DNA from: an uncultured Roseobacter sp.
Lineage (GTDB): Bacteria; Pseudomonadota; Alphaproteobacteria; Rhodobacterales; Rhodobacteraceae
Direction: 5' to 3'
DNA: 64,000 nucleotides
NCBI RefSeq assembly: GCF_947491795.1
Contig: NZ_CANLKW010000003.1
Span: 910,186-974,185 of the forward strand
Shown: in pieces, positions 1 through 9,148 of the stretch
Layout of the letters: every line of letters begins with the position of its first letter
Position numbering within the stretch: position 1 is the first letter of the stretch
The notes under the pieces: generated by a model
What the model saw: only the letters and a program-made list of their open reading frames with translations
Told to the model about the DNA's origin: nothing
Database searches by the model: none
Position numbers and translations under genes: made by a program

Positions 1-408
1 GAGCGTTTTGGCAAGCTTGTCCGCCTGCGTTTTCGTAAGTTCCTTGGCCGAGGTCACCTCGGCGGTCACCTCGCCTTTGGCTTCTGCGATCAGCGCCTGC
101 AAAGACGTCAGCAGCTGCGGCAGCACGAACAGACGGCGTTTCTGCGCCATCAGGGCCAGCGTATTGGCCATGGTCGCTGAAAGACCCATTTTCGCAGCAA
201 TCGCCGTGATCGCGGCCCCCTGCTCGTCCCGGGTGTAGACCGGCGAGTGGATCAGCGCGTTGAAATCAGAGCTGTCGGCCTGAGCGGCCTGAAGCGCATC
301 AATGTCCGCCTCCAGCGACGTTACGGCTTTGTCCTCGTTTGCGATCTCAAAGATCGCGGTTGCATAGCGTGTCGCAATGCCTGTGGAAATCGAAGCTGGT
401 TCTGACAC
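1..408 (-). CDS. atpH: F1Fo ATP synthase subunit delta, 3' end outside window
   Basis: Reverse-strand frame with no stop for 136 codons up to the window edge. The N-terminus (SEPASISTGIATRYATAIFE) matches the alphaproteobacterial delta subunit, which joins the F1 head to the peripheral stalk at the inner membrane. Delta is usually about 185 aa, so about 50 C-terminal residues lie outside the window. Two in-frame GTG codons stand close together; I chose GTG at 408 because GGAAGG lies 6 nt before it, whereas the upstream GTG touches the RBS. It should be the first gene of the atpHAGDC operon running out of the window, but those genes are not visible here. Confidence 0.88.
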   Translation of the reverse strand, partial: MSEPASISTGIATRYATAIFEIANEDKAVTSLEADIDALQAAQADSSDFNALIHSPVYTRDEQGAAITAIAAKMGLSATMANTLALMAQKRRLFVLPQLLTSLQALIAEAKGEVTAEVTSAKELTKTQADKLAKTL

Positions 409-710
409 GTCCACCCTTCCGATGTTCTGGCCCCGGATATGCGAAATAGTCGCGTCACCAGGCTTGTTGGCGCGGCTTGAATCAAGTCAAGACGTCGAAA
501 TCAGCGGTGATGTAACAGACGTGATCAGACCCCGCAACATATGATCGTTAACCCGTCAGAGAGGTGTTTCCCCATGTTTTCAGACCCTTGGCACAGGTGC
601 GACGGTTTGGCAGGTCAGAAACTTCGCGAAAATGCTGAAATATCCCGCCATCTGCCCGATTCCCATGCCGGAAAATCGGGCATTTCGCGCAGATACGGCC
701 TGCCCGTCTG
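409..710. other. Intergenic region between atpH and a methyltransferase gene
   Basis: About 300 bases with no convincing gene. It must hold the promoter and leader of the minus-strand atp operon; a TTGACT on the minus strand near 485-490 is a possible -35 box, but I see no good -10 at the right distance. A short plus-strand frame starting at 541 runs into the convergent methyltransferase gene and resembles no family I know. Confidence 0.4.
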
Positions 711-1445
711 TCAGACCGGCTTGGCCGCGGGCTTCATAACACCAACGGCACTCGGGCGGCGCGATTTCTCCACTTTGCCTTTGGGCGGATAGACCAGTTT
801 CGTGGCCTCGACCATAAAAGCGCCACCCGCCATCATCGTGGGCATCCGCCGTCCGATGTTCTCGAAGGCCGCGCCCGACTTCATCCACCAGCGTTTGCTG
901 GAAGGCACCTGGTAAAGCGCCCCGAGGTGACGCTCTGGCAGAAACTGATGTTTGCGTAATTGTGTTTCCAGCTGCCCCGGTGAATAGGGCCTGCCAAACC
1001 CAAAGGGCGTCCGGTCCCGCCGCGCCCAGAGCCCCGCACGGTTGGGCACGATAAAGAGCGCGCGCCCCCCCGGCCCCAGCACGCGCCAGCATTCCTCCAG
1101 CAGATCAAAGGCCCGTTCAGAGGTTTCCAGCCCGTGCAGCAGTACCAGCTTGTCCACATGGCCTGTCTCGATGGGCCAGTGGGTTTCCTCGATCAGAGCA
1201 GAGACATTGTTGAGCCCGGGCGGCCAGGGCATCACCCCCTGCGGCCCCGGCATCAGCGCCATCACCCGGCGTGCATCCTTGAGATAAGGGCGCAGCAACG
1301 GGGCGGCAAAGCCGTATCCGACGACCGTCTGACCCTTGGCTTCGGGCCAGATTTCCAGCATCCGGCCCCTCAGACTGGCCTGCGCGGCCCGGCCCAGAGC
1401 AGAGCGGTAATAGAAATTGCGCAGGTCCTGGACGTCCAGATGCAT
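711..1445 (-). CDS. Class I SAM-dependent methyltransferase
   Basis: About 244 aa from ATG at 1445 ([13 protein letters not shown]); a second ATG at 1460 would add five residues. The middle of the protein has a degenerate methyltransferase fold, with [17 protein letters not shown] matching the beta-4/beta-5 region of type 11 methyltransferases. The glycine-rich motif I is weak (VVGYGFAAP), so cofactor binding is inferred from the family pattern. It is divergent from gloB, 65 nt away, an arrangement I associate with Rhodobacterales. The substrate is unknown. The C-terminus is basic and low in complexity. Confidence 0.75.
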   Translation of the reverse strand: MHLDVQDLRNFYYRSALGRAAQASLRGRMLEIWPEAKGQTVVGYGFAAPLLRPYLKDARRVMALMPGPQGVMPWPPGLNNVSALIEETHWPIETGHVDKLVLLHGLETSERAFDLLEECWRVLGPGGRALFIVPNRAGLWARRDRTPFGFGRPYSPGQLETQLRKHQFLPERHLGALYQVPSSKRWWMKSGAAFENIGRRMPTMMAGGAFMVEATKLVYPPKGKVEKSRRPSAVGVMKPAAKPV

Positions 1446-1510
1446 TGCAGCCGGTCTCATGTTGGGTCACTGTTCAGGCGGCAGTGTCGCAAATGTGCAG
1501 GAGAATGACC

Positions 1511-2278
1511 ATGGCCCTCGAACTCGTTACCATCCCGTGTCTCAGCGACAATTACGCCTTTCTGCTGCATGACACAGGCACCGGCGACACCGCGCTGATC
1601 GATATTCCTGCGGCAGGTCCCATCCTGGCCGAGCTGGCGCGCCGGGGCTGGACGCTGTCGGATGTCTGGATCACGCACCACCATGATGACCACGTTCAGG
1701 GTTTGGGGGAGGTGCTTGCGGCCCACCCTGCCCGCGTGACAGGTGCTGCCGCGGACGCGCACAGGCTGCCACCGCTGGATGTGCAGGTGGCCGACGGCGA
1801 CACGCTGGAATTTGCAGGTAACACCGTTGCCGTTATGGATGTCTCCGGCCACACGGTCGGGCATGTGGCCTATTATATACCGGCAGCGAATACGGTTTTT
1901 ACGGCAGACAGTCTGATGGCTCTGGGCTGCGGGCGGCTCTTTGAGGGGACGGCGGAGCAGATGTGGGGGTCGCTGACAAAGCTGATGGCGCTGCCCGCTG
2001 ACACGCTTGTATGCTCAGGTCATGAATACACCGCCGGGAATGCTAAGTTTGCATTAACCATTGATCCCGATAATCCTGAACTTATATCACGCAATGAGCA
2101 GATCACGGTGGCGCGGGCCACCGGGGTTCCCACTGTCCCTTCAACTCTGGCTCTCGAACGGGCGACCAACCCGTTTCTGAGAGCTTCAGACCCCGGCATT
2201 CGCAGTCGTCTGGGCATGACAGACGCTTCAGACGCCGGGGTTTTCGCTGAAATCCGCGCCCGCAAGGACGCATTCTGA
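1511..2278 (+). CDS. gloB: Hydroxyacylglutathione hydrolase (glyoxalase II)
   Basis: 255 aa. Hydrolyses S-D-lactoylglutathione to D-lactate and glutathione, the second step of methylglyoxal removal in the cytoplasm. The metallo-beta-lactamase signature THHHDDH near residues 54-60 binds the two metals, followed by GHTVGH and a C-terminal SGHEYT motif typical of GloB. The frame is open further upstream, but AGGAG at 1499-1503 lies 7 nt before the ATG at 1511 and touches the ATG at 1505, so 1511 is the better start. Length and motif order are normal for the family. Confidence 0.93.
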   Translation: MALELVTIPCLSDNYAFLLHDTGTGDTALIDIPAAGPILAELARRGWTLSDVWITHHHDDHVQGLGEVLAAHPARVTGAAADAHRLPPLDVQVADGDTLEFAGNTVAVMDVSGHTVGHVAYYIPAANTVFTADSLMALGCGRLFEGTAEQMWGSLTKLMALPADTLVCSGHEYTAGNAKFALTIDPDNPELISRNEQITVARATGVPTVPSTLALERATNPFLRASDPGIRSRLGMTDASDAGVFAEIRARKDAF

Positions 2279-2452
2279 CGCCTGTATCGTGACCAGCATG
2301 ACGGCTTCACACAATTTGTGACTGCATTTGAGCAGAAAAAACTTGAAGCCGGGACATGATCAACCAAACTCTAATACTACGAGGCTATGGTTGGATGAGG
2401 GGCTGGCATAAATCAGCCTTCCCACCGACCCCGATAAGAAGGAGCACTGACC

Positions 2453-4774
2453 GTGCCTTCATTTTCGACCACACTGGAACAGGCAATTCATTCTGCGCTG
2501 GCGCTGGCCAATGCGCGCCGGCATGAATTCGCAACGCTCGAACATCTGCTGCTGGCTCTGATTGATGAGCCGGACGCAACCCGCGTGATGAAGGCCTGCA
2601 GCGTCGATGTCGACGATCTGCGTGCCACACTGGTGGAATTTGTCGACGAGGACCTGAGCAATCTGGTTACCGACGTGGATGGCTCCGAAGCCGTGCCCAC
2701 CGCTGCATTCCAGCGGGTAATCCAGCGCGCCGCGATCCATGTACAGTCTTCGGGCCGCACAGAAGTGACAGGTGCCAACGTCCTGGTCGCTATCTTTGCC
2801 GAGCGCGAAAGCAACGCCGCATACTTCCTGCAGGAGCAGGACATGACACGCTATGATGCGGTGAATTTCATTGCCCACGGCGTAGCCAAGGACCCCGCCT
2901 ATGGCGAACAGCGCCCGGTGTCCGGTGCGCCCGAAGCCGAGGAAGAAGCCCAGGGCGTCACCGAAGGCGAGAAAAAAGAGAGCGCGCTTGAGAAATACTG
3001 CGTGGATCTGAATGCCAAATCCCGTGAGGGCGACATTGACCCGCTGATCGGTCGCGATTCAGAGGTGGAACGCTGCATCCAGGTGCTGTGCCGCCGCCGC
3101 AAGAACAACCCCCTGCTGGTGGGTGATCCGGGCGTGGGCAAGACGGCAATTGCCGAAGGCCTCGCACGCAAGATTGTCGCCGGTGAAACACCCGAGGTTC
3201 TGGCCGAGACCACGATTTATTCGCTGGATATGGGCGCGCTTCTTGCGGGCACACGGTATCGCGGCGATTTCGAGGAACGTCTCAAGGCCGTTGTTTCCGA
3301 GCTGGAAGATCACAGGGATGCGGTTCTGTTTATCGATGAAATCCACACGGTAATCGGTGCAGGCGCCACATCGGGCGGGGCGATGGATGCCTCCAACCTG
3401 CTCAAACCTGCGCTTGCAGGTGGCAAACTGCGCACCATGGGCTCCACAACCTACAAGGAGTTCCGCCAGCATTTCGAGAAAGACCGCGCGCTGAGCCGCC
3501 GGTTCCAGAAAATCGACGTCAATGAGCCGTCGGTCGAGGATGCGGTGAAAATCCTGCGGGGTCTGAAACCCTATTTTGAGGATCACCACTCGGTGAAATA
3601 CACCGCCGATGCGATCAAGACGAGTGTCGAACTGGCGTCGCGTTATATCAACGACCGCAAACTGCCGGACAGTGCCATCGACGTGATCGACGAGGCCGGT
3701 GCCGCGCAGCATCTGGTGGTCGCGGCCAAACGTCGCAAGACCATCGGCACCAGAGAAATCGAGAATGTAGTCGCCAAAATCGCGCGCATCCCGCCGAAAA
3801 ACGTCTCCAAGGATGATGCTGAGGTTCTGAAAGATCTGGAAGGCTCGCTGAAACGCGTGGTCTTCGGCCAGGACAAGGCAATTGAGGCGCTTTCCTCGGC
3901 GATCAAACTGGCCCGTGCGGGTCTGCGCGAGCCTGAAAAACCAATCGGCAACTATCTTTTTGCCGGCCCCACCGGTGTTGGCAAAACCGAAGTGGCAAAA
4001 CAGCTGGCCGATACGCTGGGTGTGGAACTGCTGCGGTTCGATATGTCGGAGTATATGGAGAAACACGCAGTTTCCCGTCTCATTGGCGCTCCTCCGGGCT
4101 ATGTCGGCTTTGACCAGGGCGGCATGCTCACGGATGGTGTCGACCAGCATCCGCATTGTGTGCTGCTGCTGGACGAGATGGAAAAGGCGCACCCGGATGT
4201 CTACAACATCCTGCTGCAGGTGATGGATCACGGCAAACTGACCGATCACAACGGCCGGACTGTGGATTTCCGGAATGTCGTACTGATCATGACGTCGAAT
4301 GCCGGTGCTGCCGAACAGGCTAAAGAGGCAATCGGCTTTGGCCGGGACCGTCGCGAAGGCGAAGATACAGCCGCGATCGAACGGACGTTCACGCCGGAGT
4401 TCCGCAACCGTCTGGATGCGGTGATCAGCTTTGCGCCACTGCCCAAAGAGGTCATCCTGCGCGTGGTCGAAAAATTTGTGCTGCAGCTGGAAGCTCAGCT
4501 GATGGATCGGAATGTGACCATTGAACTGACCAAACCCGCAGCCGAATGGCTGGCTGACAAAGGGTATGACAGCAAGATGGGCGCGCGTCCTCTGGGCCGC
4601 GTGATCCAGGAGCACATCAAAAAACCACTGGCCGAGGATCTGCTGTTCGGAAAGCTGGCCAAGGGCGGTGTCGTCCGCGTCGGTGTCAAAGCCGGCGAGA
4701 TCGATCTGAAGATCGAGGGACCCGACAAGCCGCGTTTGTCGGGCAACAAGCCGCCGCTGCTGACAGCGGAATAA
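2453..4774 (+). CDS. clpA: ATP-dependent Clp protease ATP-binding subunit ClpA
   Basis: 773 aa Hsp100 unfoldase that feeds substrates to ClpP. Order: two N-terminal Clp repeats (residues 1-145), AAA+ module 1 with Walker A GDPGVGKTA and Walker B VLFIDEIHT, no long ClpB-type middle coiled coil, then AAA+ module 2 with Walker A GPTGVGKTE, LLLDEMEKA, and the C-terminal D2-small domain. The GTG start has AAGGAG 8 nt upstream. The adaptor gene clpS, often beside clpA, is absent: only 174 nt separate it from gloB. A rho-independent terminator follows directly. Confidence 0.96.
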   Translation: MPSFSTTLEQAIHSALALANARRHEFATLEHLLLALIDEPDATRVMKACSVDVDDLRATLVEFVDEDLSNLVTDVDGSEAVPTAAFQRVIQRAAIHVQSSGRTEVTGANVLVAIFAERESNAAYFLQEQDMTRYDAVNFIAHGVAKDPAYGEQRPVSGAPEAEEEAQGVTEGEKKESALEKYCVDLNAKSREGDIDPLIGRDSEVERCIQVLCRRRKNNPLLVGDPGVGKTAIAEGLARKIVAGETPEVLAETTIYSLDMGALLAGTRYRGDFEERLKAVVSELEDHRDAVLFIDEIHTVIGAGATSGGAMDASNLLKPALAGGKLRTMGSTTYKEFRQHFEKDRALSRRFQKIDVNEPSVEDAVKILRGLKPYFEDHHSVKYTADAIKTSVELASRYINDRKLPDSAIDVIDEAGAAQHLVVAAKRRKTIGTREIENVVAKIARIPPKNVSKDDAEVLKDLEGSLKRVVFGQDKAIEALSSAIKLARAGLREPEKPIGNYLFAGPTGVGKTEVAKQLADTLGVELLRFDMSEYMEKHAVSRLIGAPPGYVGFDQGGMLTDGVDQHPHCVLLLDEMEKAHPDVYNILLQVMDHGKLTDHNGRTVDFRNVVLIMTSNAGAAEQAKEAIGFGRDRREGEDTAAIERTFTPEFRNRLDAVISFAPLPKEVILRVVEKFVLQLEAQLMDRNVTIELTKPAAEWLADKGYDSKMGARPLGRVIQEHIKKPLAEDLLFGKLAKGGVVRVGVKAGEIDLKIEGPDKPRLSGNKPPLLTAE

Positions 4775-4787
4775 CCAAAACGGACAA

Positions 4788-4815
4788 AGCCCTGCCAGAA
4801 ACGGCGGGGCTTTTT
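4788..4815 (+). terminator. Rho-independent terminator of clpA
   Basis: Stem AGCCCTGCC / GGCGGGGCT (one T-G wobble) around a 6-nt loop, followed by a T run, 14 nt after the clpA stop codon. Confidence 0.85.
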
Positions 4816-5316
4816 CGTTCCTGGTCACCTGAAGTTTTGCAAACCTGAACAGGGACGTTTTTTGACAGCGTGTGCTGCGTATTGTGAAACAGGTCCCAGT
4901 GCCCGGAGAACGCCGGGTTGCGTAAAATCGGGCCGAGATTCCCACCCCTGGAAGACCTGACAAGCAATCTGACGGAATGCAGCCCGGGGCCTGCGTTGGT
5001 GAGGTTCGGCGTTTCCAGAGGTTTGCTCAGAGAAACGCTGCCATTCCGGCTGCTCAAACGGTCTGTGGCGGGGAATCCCAGGATTCAGATATTCGGGGGT
5101 TTGGCCAACCTTGCTCAAACCGGATGCTGACCCAGCGAGCGCCCGGCGTTGGCATATGCAATCCGGCTCGGATCGCATCGTGAACCTCTCCACCGCTTGC
5201 AGCCCGATTGCCTGCCTGTGGCATTGATCAGACATTCTGTACTTCAGAGCAGATGCATCACCGCGACAGATTTCATGCACGGCGCCCTGCAACCGTCTAG
5301 AAAATCCGGCAACCTG
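4816..5316. other. 500-bp region without a recognisable gene
   Basis: Lies between the clpA terminator and the convergent end of the motor gene. Open frames exist on both strands (for example 4918-5130 plus, 4825-5292 minus), but none has a good RBS, a recognisable domain or normal composition, and they overlap each other. I see no tRNA, terminator or inverted-repeat array. It may be spacer or decayed sequence. Confidence 0.5.
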
Positions 5317-7287
5317 CTACTTTTCAGTGAATTTCAGTTCAATGCGCCGGTTGAGTGCCCGGGCTTCTTCGGTGTCCTCTTCGGCCACGGGCTGGAACTC
5401 GCCAAAACCATTGGCCGCCAGCCGGTTTGGCGGAATACCCAGCGCGCTGACCATATAGCGCACGACGGACAGGGCCCGCGCCTGACTGAGTTCCCAGTTA
5501 TCTGCAAAAGCACCGAAACCTGACAGAGGCAGGTTATCTGTGTGACCGTCCACCCGGATGATCCAGTCAATCTCCGGTGGGATTTCGCCCGCCACAGCGG
5601 CAATGATCTCCGCCACTTTTGCGATCTCCTGCTGACCTTCGGCGGACAAGTCGGCGCGCGCAGGCTGAAACAGAACCTCAGAGGAGAACACAAAGCGGTC
5701 GCCTTCGATCCGCACGCCTTCCTGGCGGCCCAGAACATCCCGCAGCCGGCCAAAGAATTCGGATCTGTACTGCTCCAGATCCTCGGCTTCAGCGGCAAGG
5801 CGCGCGGCCTCTTCTTCAAGCCGACGGCGCTCCGCCTCTTCCAACTCGGCGCGGCGGCGTTCCTCGGCCGCAACACGGGCAAGCGCTGTGTTCAGATCCG
5901 AACCCAGAGACTGCAGTTGTACCTGCTGGGCCGCGTCGCGTTCTTTTGCGTCATCCAACAGCGCCTGCAGACCGCCCAGTTGTGTGCGCAGCGCTGCCAC
6001 CTGCTGGTTCAGCAGTTCGGTCTGACGCTGCGCCTCGGCGCTTATGGTTTCCTCATCGGCCAGCGCACGGCGGGCTTCGGCCAGAAGTGCTGCACGGCGG
6101 TCGGCTTCTGTGCTGGTATCCTCGGCAAGCGTCTCGGCGGCAAGTTGCGCCGCCAGCGCGCGGGCCAGTTCAGCGCGTAGGGCCTCGCGGTCGGTCGCGG
6201 CGGTTGTGAGCGCACCCGCAAGCTCGGCCTCGGCTGCAAGACGCTCTGCCTCCAGACGCGCGGCCTCTGCCTGCGCCTCTGTCAGCTGTGCTTCTGCCGC
6301 CTGCAGCCGGTTTTCCAGGTCCCGCGTGCTGGTCTGCAGCGCGTCGACCTGCGCCCGGGCAATCGCCAGGGCTTCTGCCGTTTCAGCGCCGGAGCTTTCC
6401 AGGCCCTGCGCACGCAACAGAGCAGCGGCAAGGGCGCGGTCGAGGTCAGCCTCCGCCGCGCGGGCAGCGGCCAGCAGGGTCAGGGTGTCTTCTGCTTCTT
6501 TGCGCTGCGCCTCGAGCGCGAGTGTCATAGCGGTGAGTTCCGCATCTGCATTGGCCAAACGTTCGCGCAGTGCTTCGGCAGCGGCGGCCTCGGCAAGCCG
6601 TACGGCTTCCTCAGAGGACAGGGCCTGCCGGGTTTCGTCCAACGCGCCTGTCAGTTGCGAGATCTGGCTGTCGGCGGCCTCGTTGCGGGCGCGCAGATCG
6701 GCGACCAGCGCATCAAGTGCCTCTCGCTGCGCCGCGGCCAGGCGGGCCGCCTCCTCCTGAGCATCCACCTCATCGCGCGCGGCGGCCAGGGCCAGGTTCA
6801 GCGCTTCCTGTTCACTGAGAAGCTCCGCCTGCGCTGCCTCAAGGCTTTCCTGAACATCCTCCAGGGCCACGACATTGCCTAACGCGCTGTCCCGCTGGGA
6901 GATCAGTGCGGCAACCTGTGCTTCAAAACCGGTGATCTCAGTGCGGGCCGCCTCGAGCGCGGCAACCTGCGCATCGCGGTCCGCCGTCAGCGCCGCGATC
7001 CGGCTTTCCGCGTCACTGAGCGAGGCATCCAGCGCACCGACCCTGTCACGCAGTGTTTCATTTGTCTGTTCCTCAAGACCCAGCGCCTGGGCCAGGGCTG
7101 CAACCTCGCCTGCGAGCTGGTCCAGTTCGCTTTCCTGACCGGTGATCCGTTCTGTCAGAACAAACTGCACCACCATGAAAATGGTCAGGACGAACATCAG
7201 CACCAGCAACAGGCCGGTCATGGCATCGACAAAACCCGGCCAGATCGAGGCCTGAAACCGGGTGCCGGTGCGCCGCGAGAGAGCCAT
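5317..7287 (-). CDS. MotB/OmpA-family motor protein with long periplasmic coiled coil
   Basis: 656 aa. Residues 15-45 form one membrane helix (WPGFVDAMTGLLLVLMFVL); D21 sits where MotB, ExbD and TolR carry the ion-binding aspartate. Residues 48-500 are an almost unbroken Ala/Glu/Leu/Arg-rich coiled coil. Residues about 507-656 form an OmpA-like peptidoglycan-binding domain, with GHTDNLPL, NWELSQARA and a terminal NRRIELKF. The gene starts 2 nt after the ExbB/MotA-like gene stops, so the two are surely co-translated. Flagellar MotB is about 300 aa; the coiled coil here could span much of the periplasm. Function is unknown; a cell-envelope role is inferred. Confidence 0.85.
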   Translation of the reverse strand: MALSRRTGTRFQASIWPGFVDAMTGLLLVLMFVLTIFMVVQFVLTERITGQESELDQLAGEVAALAQALGLEEQTNETLRDRVGALDASLSDAESRIAALTADRDAQVAALEAARTEITGFEAQVAALISQRDSALGNVVALEDVQESLEAAQAELLSEQEALNLALAAARDEVDAQEEAARLAAAQREALDALVADLRARNEAADSQISQLTGALDETRQALSSEEAVRLAEAAAAEALRERLANADAELTAMTLALEAQRKEAEDTLTLLAAARAAEADLDRALAAALLRAQGLESSGAETAEALAIARAQVDALQTSTRDLENRLQAAEAQLTEAQAEAARLEAERLAAEAELAGALTTAATDREALRAELARALAAQLAAETLAEDTSTEADRRAALLAEARRALADEETISAEAQRQTELLNQQVAALRTQLGGLQALLDDAKERDAAQQVQLQSLGSDLNTALARVAAEERRRAELEEAERRRLEEEAARLAAEAEDLEQYRSEFFGRLRDVLGRQEGVRIEGDRFVFSSEVLFQPARADLSAEGQQEIAKVAEIIAAVAGEIPPEIDWIIRVDGHTDNLPLSGFGAFADNWELSQARALSVVRYMVSALGIPPNRLAANGFGEFQPVAEEDTEEARALNRRIELKFTEK

Positions 7288-7289
7288 GT

Positions 7290-8477
7290 TCAGCTCTCTC
7301 CGCCGGGTCGCCGTGGGACCGGCCGGCTGCGTTGCGCGCGCAGCACCTCGGCCAGACCTGCGATATCACGGCGCAACTCGGCCATGCTTTCCTGGCGTCC
7401 GGCCGAGATTTCCTCGAGAATGCGCAGCATCTGTACATCGATAGAGCGCAGACGCATCCGGCTTTCAGCATCGATGCCGTCACCGCCCTGCCCCTGGGAT
7501 TCAATAAGGGTGATCAGCCGTTCCTGACCCGCAGCCACCCGCTCAAGCGCTGAATTGGTGGGGTCCGCCCCCTCAATACGCTGCGCCATATGCTCAATCG
7601 CGCCCACAACAGCGCCCAGCCGTTCCTCGACGGCGGAATTCCGTGCATCAGCATTCAGGAACATGCCCTGCAGCGCTTCCATCTGTTCGCCCATGTGGTC
7701 CACGACGACGGCCATGACGTTGCCGTCCGCCGCGGCTTCCTCACCAGAGGAGAACCCGACGCGGGTGATCGAGCTCAGCCATTCTTCTAGCTCGCGGTAA
7801 AAGCGGTTCTGACCGTGGCCCGCAAAAAGCTCCAGCAGCCCGACGATCAGCGAGCCCGCCAGCCCCAGAAGTGACGAGGCAAAAGCCACGCCCATGCCCC
7901 CCAGCTGGGTCTGAAGGCCGCTCATCAGCCGGTTAAAGACCTCGACACCGCCCTCCCCGTCCCGGGGGGCCAGCCCGCTGATAGTTTCCACGATAGCCGG
8001 CACCGTGGTCGCGAGGCCGTAGAACGTGCCCAGCAGACCCAGGAAAATCAGCATGCTGACGATGTACCGGGTGATCTCGCGCGCCTCTTCGATGCGGTTG
8101 ACCACAGAATCCAGAATGGACCGGGTCGACGAGGCGCTTACCTGCATCCGGGCCCCACGCTGGCGCAGAAGTGCGGCAAGCGGTGCCAGAAGCTGCGGTG
8201 CCTTGACGCTGGAATCCAGCGTGTCGGTTGCAAAACGTTCGATCCAGCGCACAGAGCCGATCAGCTGGAACACCTGATAGAAACAGGCGAAAACGCCGAT
8301 GATAAACACAACAACGATAAAGCCGTTCAGATAGGGGTTTGCCTCAAAGACAGGCAGAACGCGCGGCAGCGCCAGAAAGACGCCAAAGCCGGAGAGGCTG
8401 AGTGCAATGAGCATCAGCGAAATCTGCCGCCAGGGCTGTGAGAATACGGGTCTGATTTCCTGGTCCGGTAACGCCAT
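7290..8477 (-). CDS. ExbB/MotA/TolQ-family proton channel protein
   Basis: 395 aa. Four membrane helices are visible: about 18-40, 50-75, 138-160 and 195-220. The third carries LGLLGTFYGL and the fourth GMGVAFASSLLGLAGS, the signatures of the MotA/TolQ/ExbB channel family. About 175 residues follow the last helix and look helical with coiled-coil potential, so a large cytoplasmic tail is likely. The frame is open to 8549, but GAAGG 4-5 nt before the ATG at 8477 (MALPDQEIRP) supports the shorter start. Paired with the downstream OmpA-tailed gene, it should be the stator ring of an ion-driven motor. Confidence 0.85.
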   Translation of the reverse strand: MALPDQEIRPVFSQPWRQISLMLIALSLSGFGVFLALPRVLPVFEANPYLNGFIVVVFIIGVFACFYQVFQLIGSVRWIERFATDTLDSSVKAPQLLAPLAALLRQRGARMQVSASSTRSILDSVVNRIEEAREITRYIVSMLIFLGLLGTFYGLATTVPAIVETISGLAPRDGEGGVEVFNRLMSGLQTQLGGMGVAFASSLLGLAGSLIVGLLELFAGHGQNRFYRELEEWLSSITRVGFSSGEEAAADGNVMAVVVDHMGEQMEALQGMFLNADARNSAVEERLGAVVGAIEHMAQRIEGADPTNSALERVAAGQERLITLIESQGQGGDGIDAESRMRLRSIDVQMLRILEEISAGRQESMAELRRDIAGLAEVLRAQRSRPVPRRPGGES

Positions 8478-8553
8478 GCGCCCTTCGCTCCTGACCGTTA
8501 TTGTTCTGCTCTGCGCGCAGTTTAACCTGAAAAGGACAGGCAGCGCCAAGGAA

Positions 8554-9084
8554 TTATGACGTCAGCGCGCGGACCCTGTGGCTGAGCCATTCCAGATCGG
8601 GATCATGCAGGCCGATCTCTGCCAGGTGACTGGCGGTATTGTAGAGATATTCGTCATTCGGCCCCATGCCGCCCCGTGCGCGCGCGATGATCTGCGCCTG
8701 GTCTTCCAGAGGCATACCGCCACAGTACTGCACGTGGTCCGGGTTGATCACGTAGACCACGGCGGTAACCCGCCGCCCGTCGTGCAGATCAATCTCAAGC
8801 TCGCGTTCCAGATAGGCCGAGGAGATCAGCTCGCGTTCCCGCAGGTAGGCGAGCGTTTTCGCTTCTTTTCCCGCGGCAACTGCCAGAGCGACCCCTTCGC
8901 AGGCATGCGACGGGTCCGCATCCAGCGCCAGCACCAGGCCTGGTTCTGTTTCGGTGCCTCGGTGGTGGATCGAATGCATGCAAAAAGAGCGCGCATACCC
9001 CGGCAGGGTCGCAATGGCCTGTTCGGCCACCTCGAACCCGGGGTTCCACAACAGGCTGCCGTATCCGAATACCCACATGGTCAT
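8554..9084 (-). CDS. ChaC-family gamma-glutamylcyclotransferase
   Basis: 176 aa. Members of the family cleave glutathione to 5-oxoproline and Cys-Gly in the cytoplasm. The N-terminal VFGYGSLLWNPGF is the substrate-binding loop typical of ChaC, and the length fits. The open frame extends far upstream, overlapping the divergent gene; I chose ATG at 9084 because AAGGAG lies 10 nt before it. It is upstream of the motor pair on the same strand, 76 nt away, possibly only by chance. Confidence 0.88.
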   Translation of the reverse strand: MTMWVFGYGSLLWNPGFEVAEQAIATLPGYARSFCMHSIHHRGTETEPGLVLALDADPSHACEGVALAVAAGKEAKTLAYLRERELISSAYLERELEIDLHDGRRVTAVVYVINPDHVQYCGGMPLEDQAQIIARARGGMGPNDEYLYNTASHLAEIGLHDPDLEWLSHRVRALTS

Positions 9085-9148
9085 GACGCTGGTTCTCCTT
9101 GCATGCTTTGCGTAAACCTCAAATCGAGGCAAAGGAAAAGGGGCGGTA

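Noticed and set aside
541..792. 83-codon plus-strand frame
   Set aside because: Runs into the convergent methyltransferase gene and has no supporting signal.
3059..4963. 634-codon minus-strand open frame antisense to clpA
   Set aside because: Shadow of the high-GC clpA gene; no domain, and clpA is certain.
4825..5292. 155-codon minus-strand frame in the clpA-motor gap
   Set aside because: No RBS, no domain, atypical composition, overlaps other equally weak frames.
6044..6760. Ser/Ala-rich plus-strand frame
   Set aside because: Complement of the coiled-coil coding sequence; its Ser/Ala/Arg bias comes from reversed Ala/Glu/Leu codons.
5317..8477. Naming the motor pair a Zorya defence system
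   Set aside because: No zorC/D/E-type genes beside it and the long coiled coil is on the OmpA partner, not the channel partner; neighbours are housekeeping genes.
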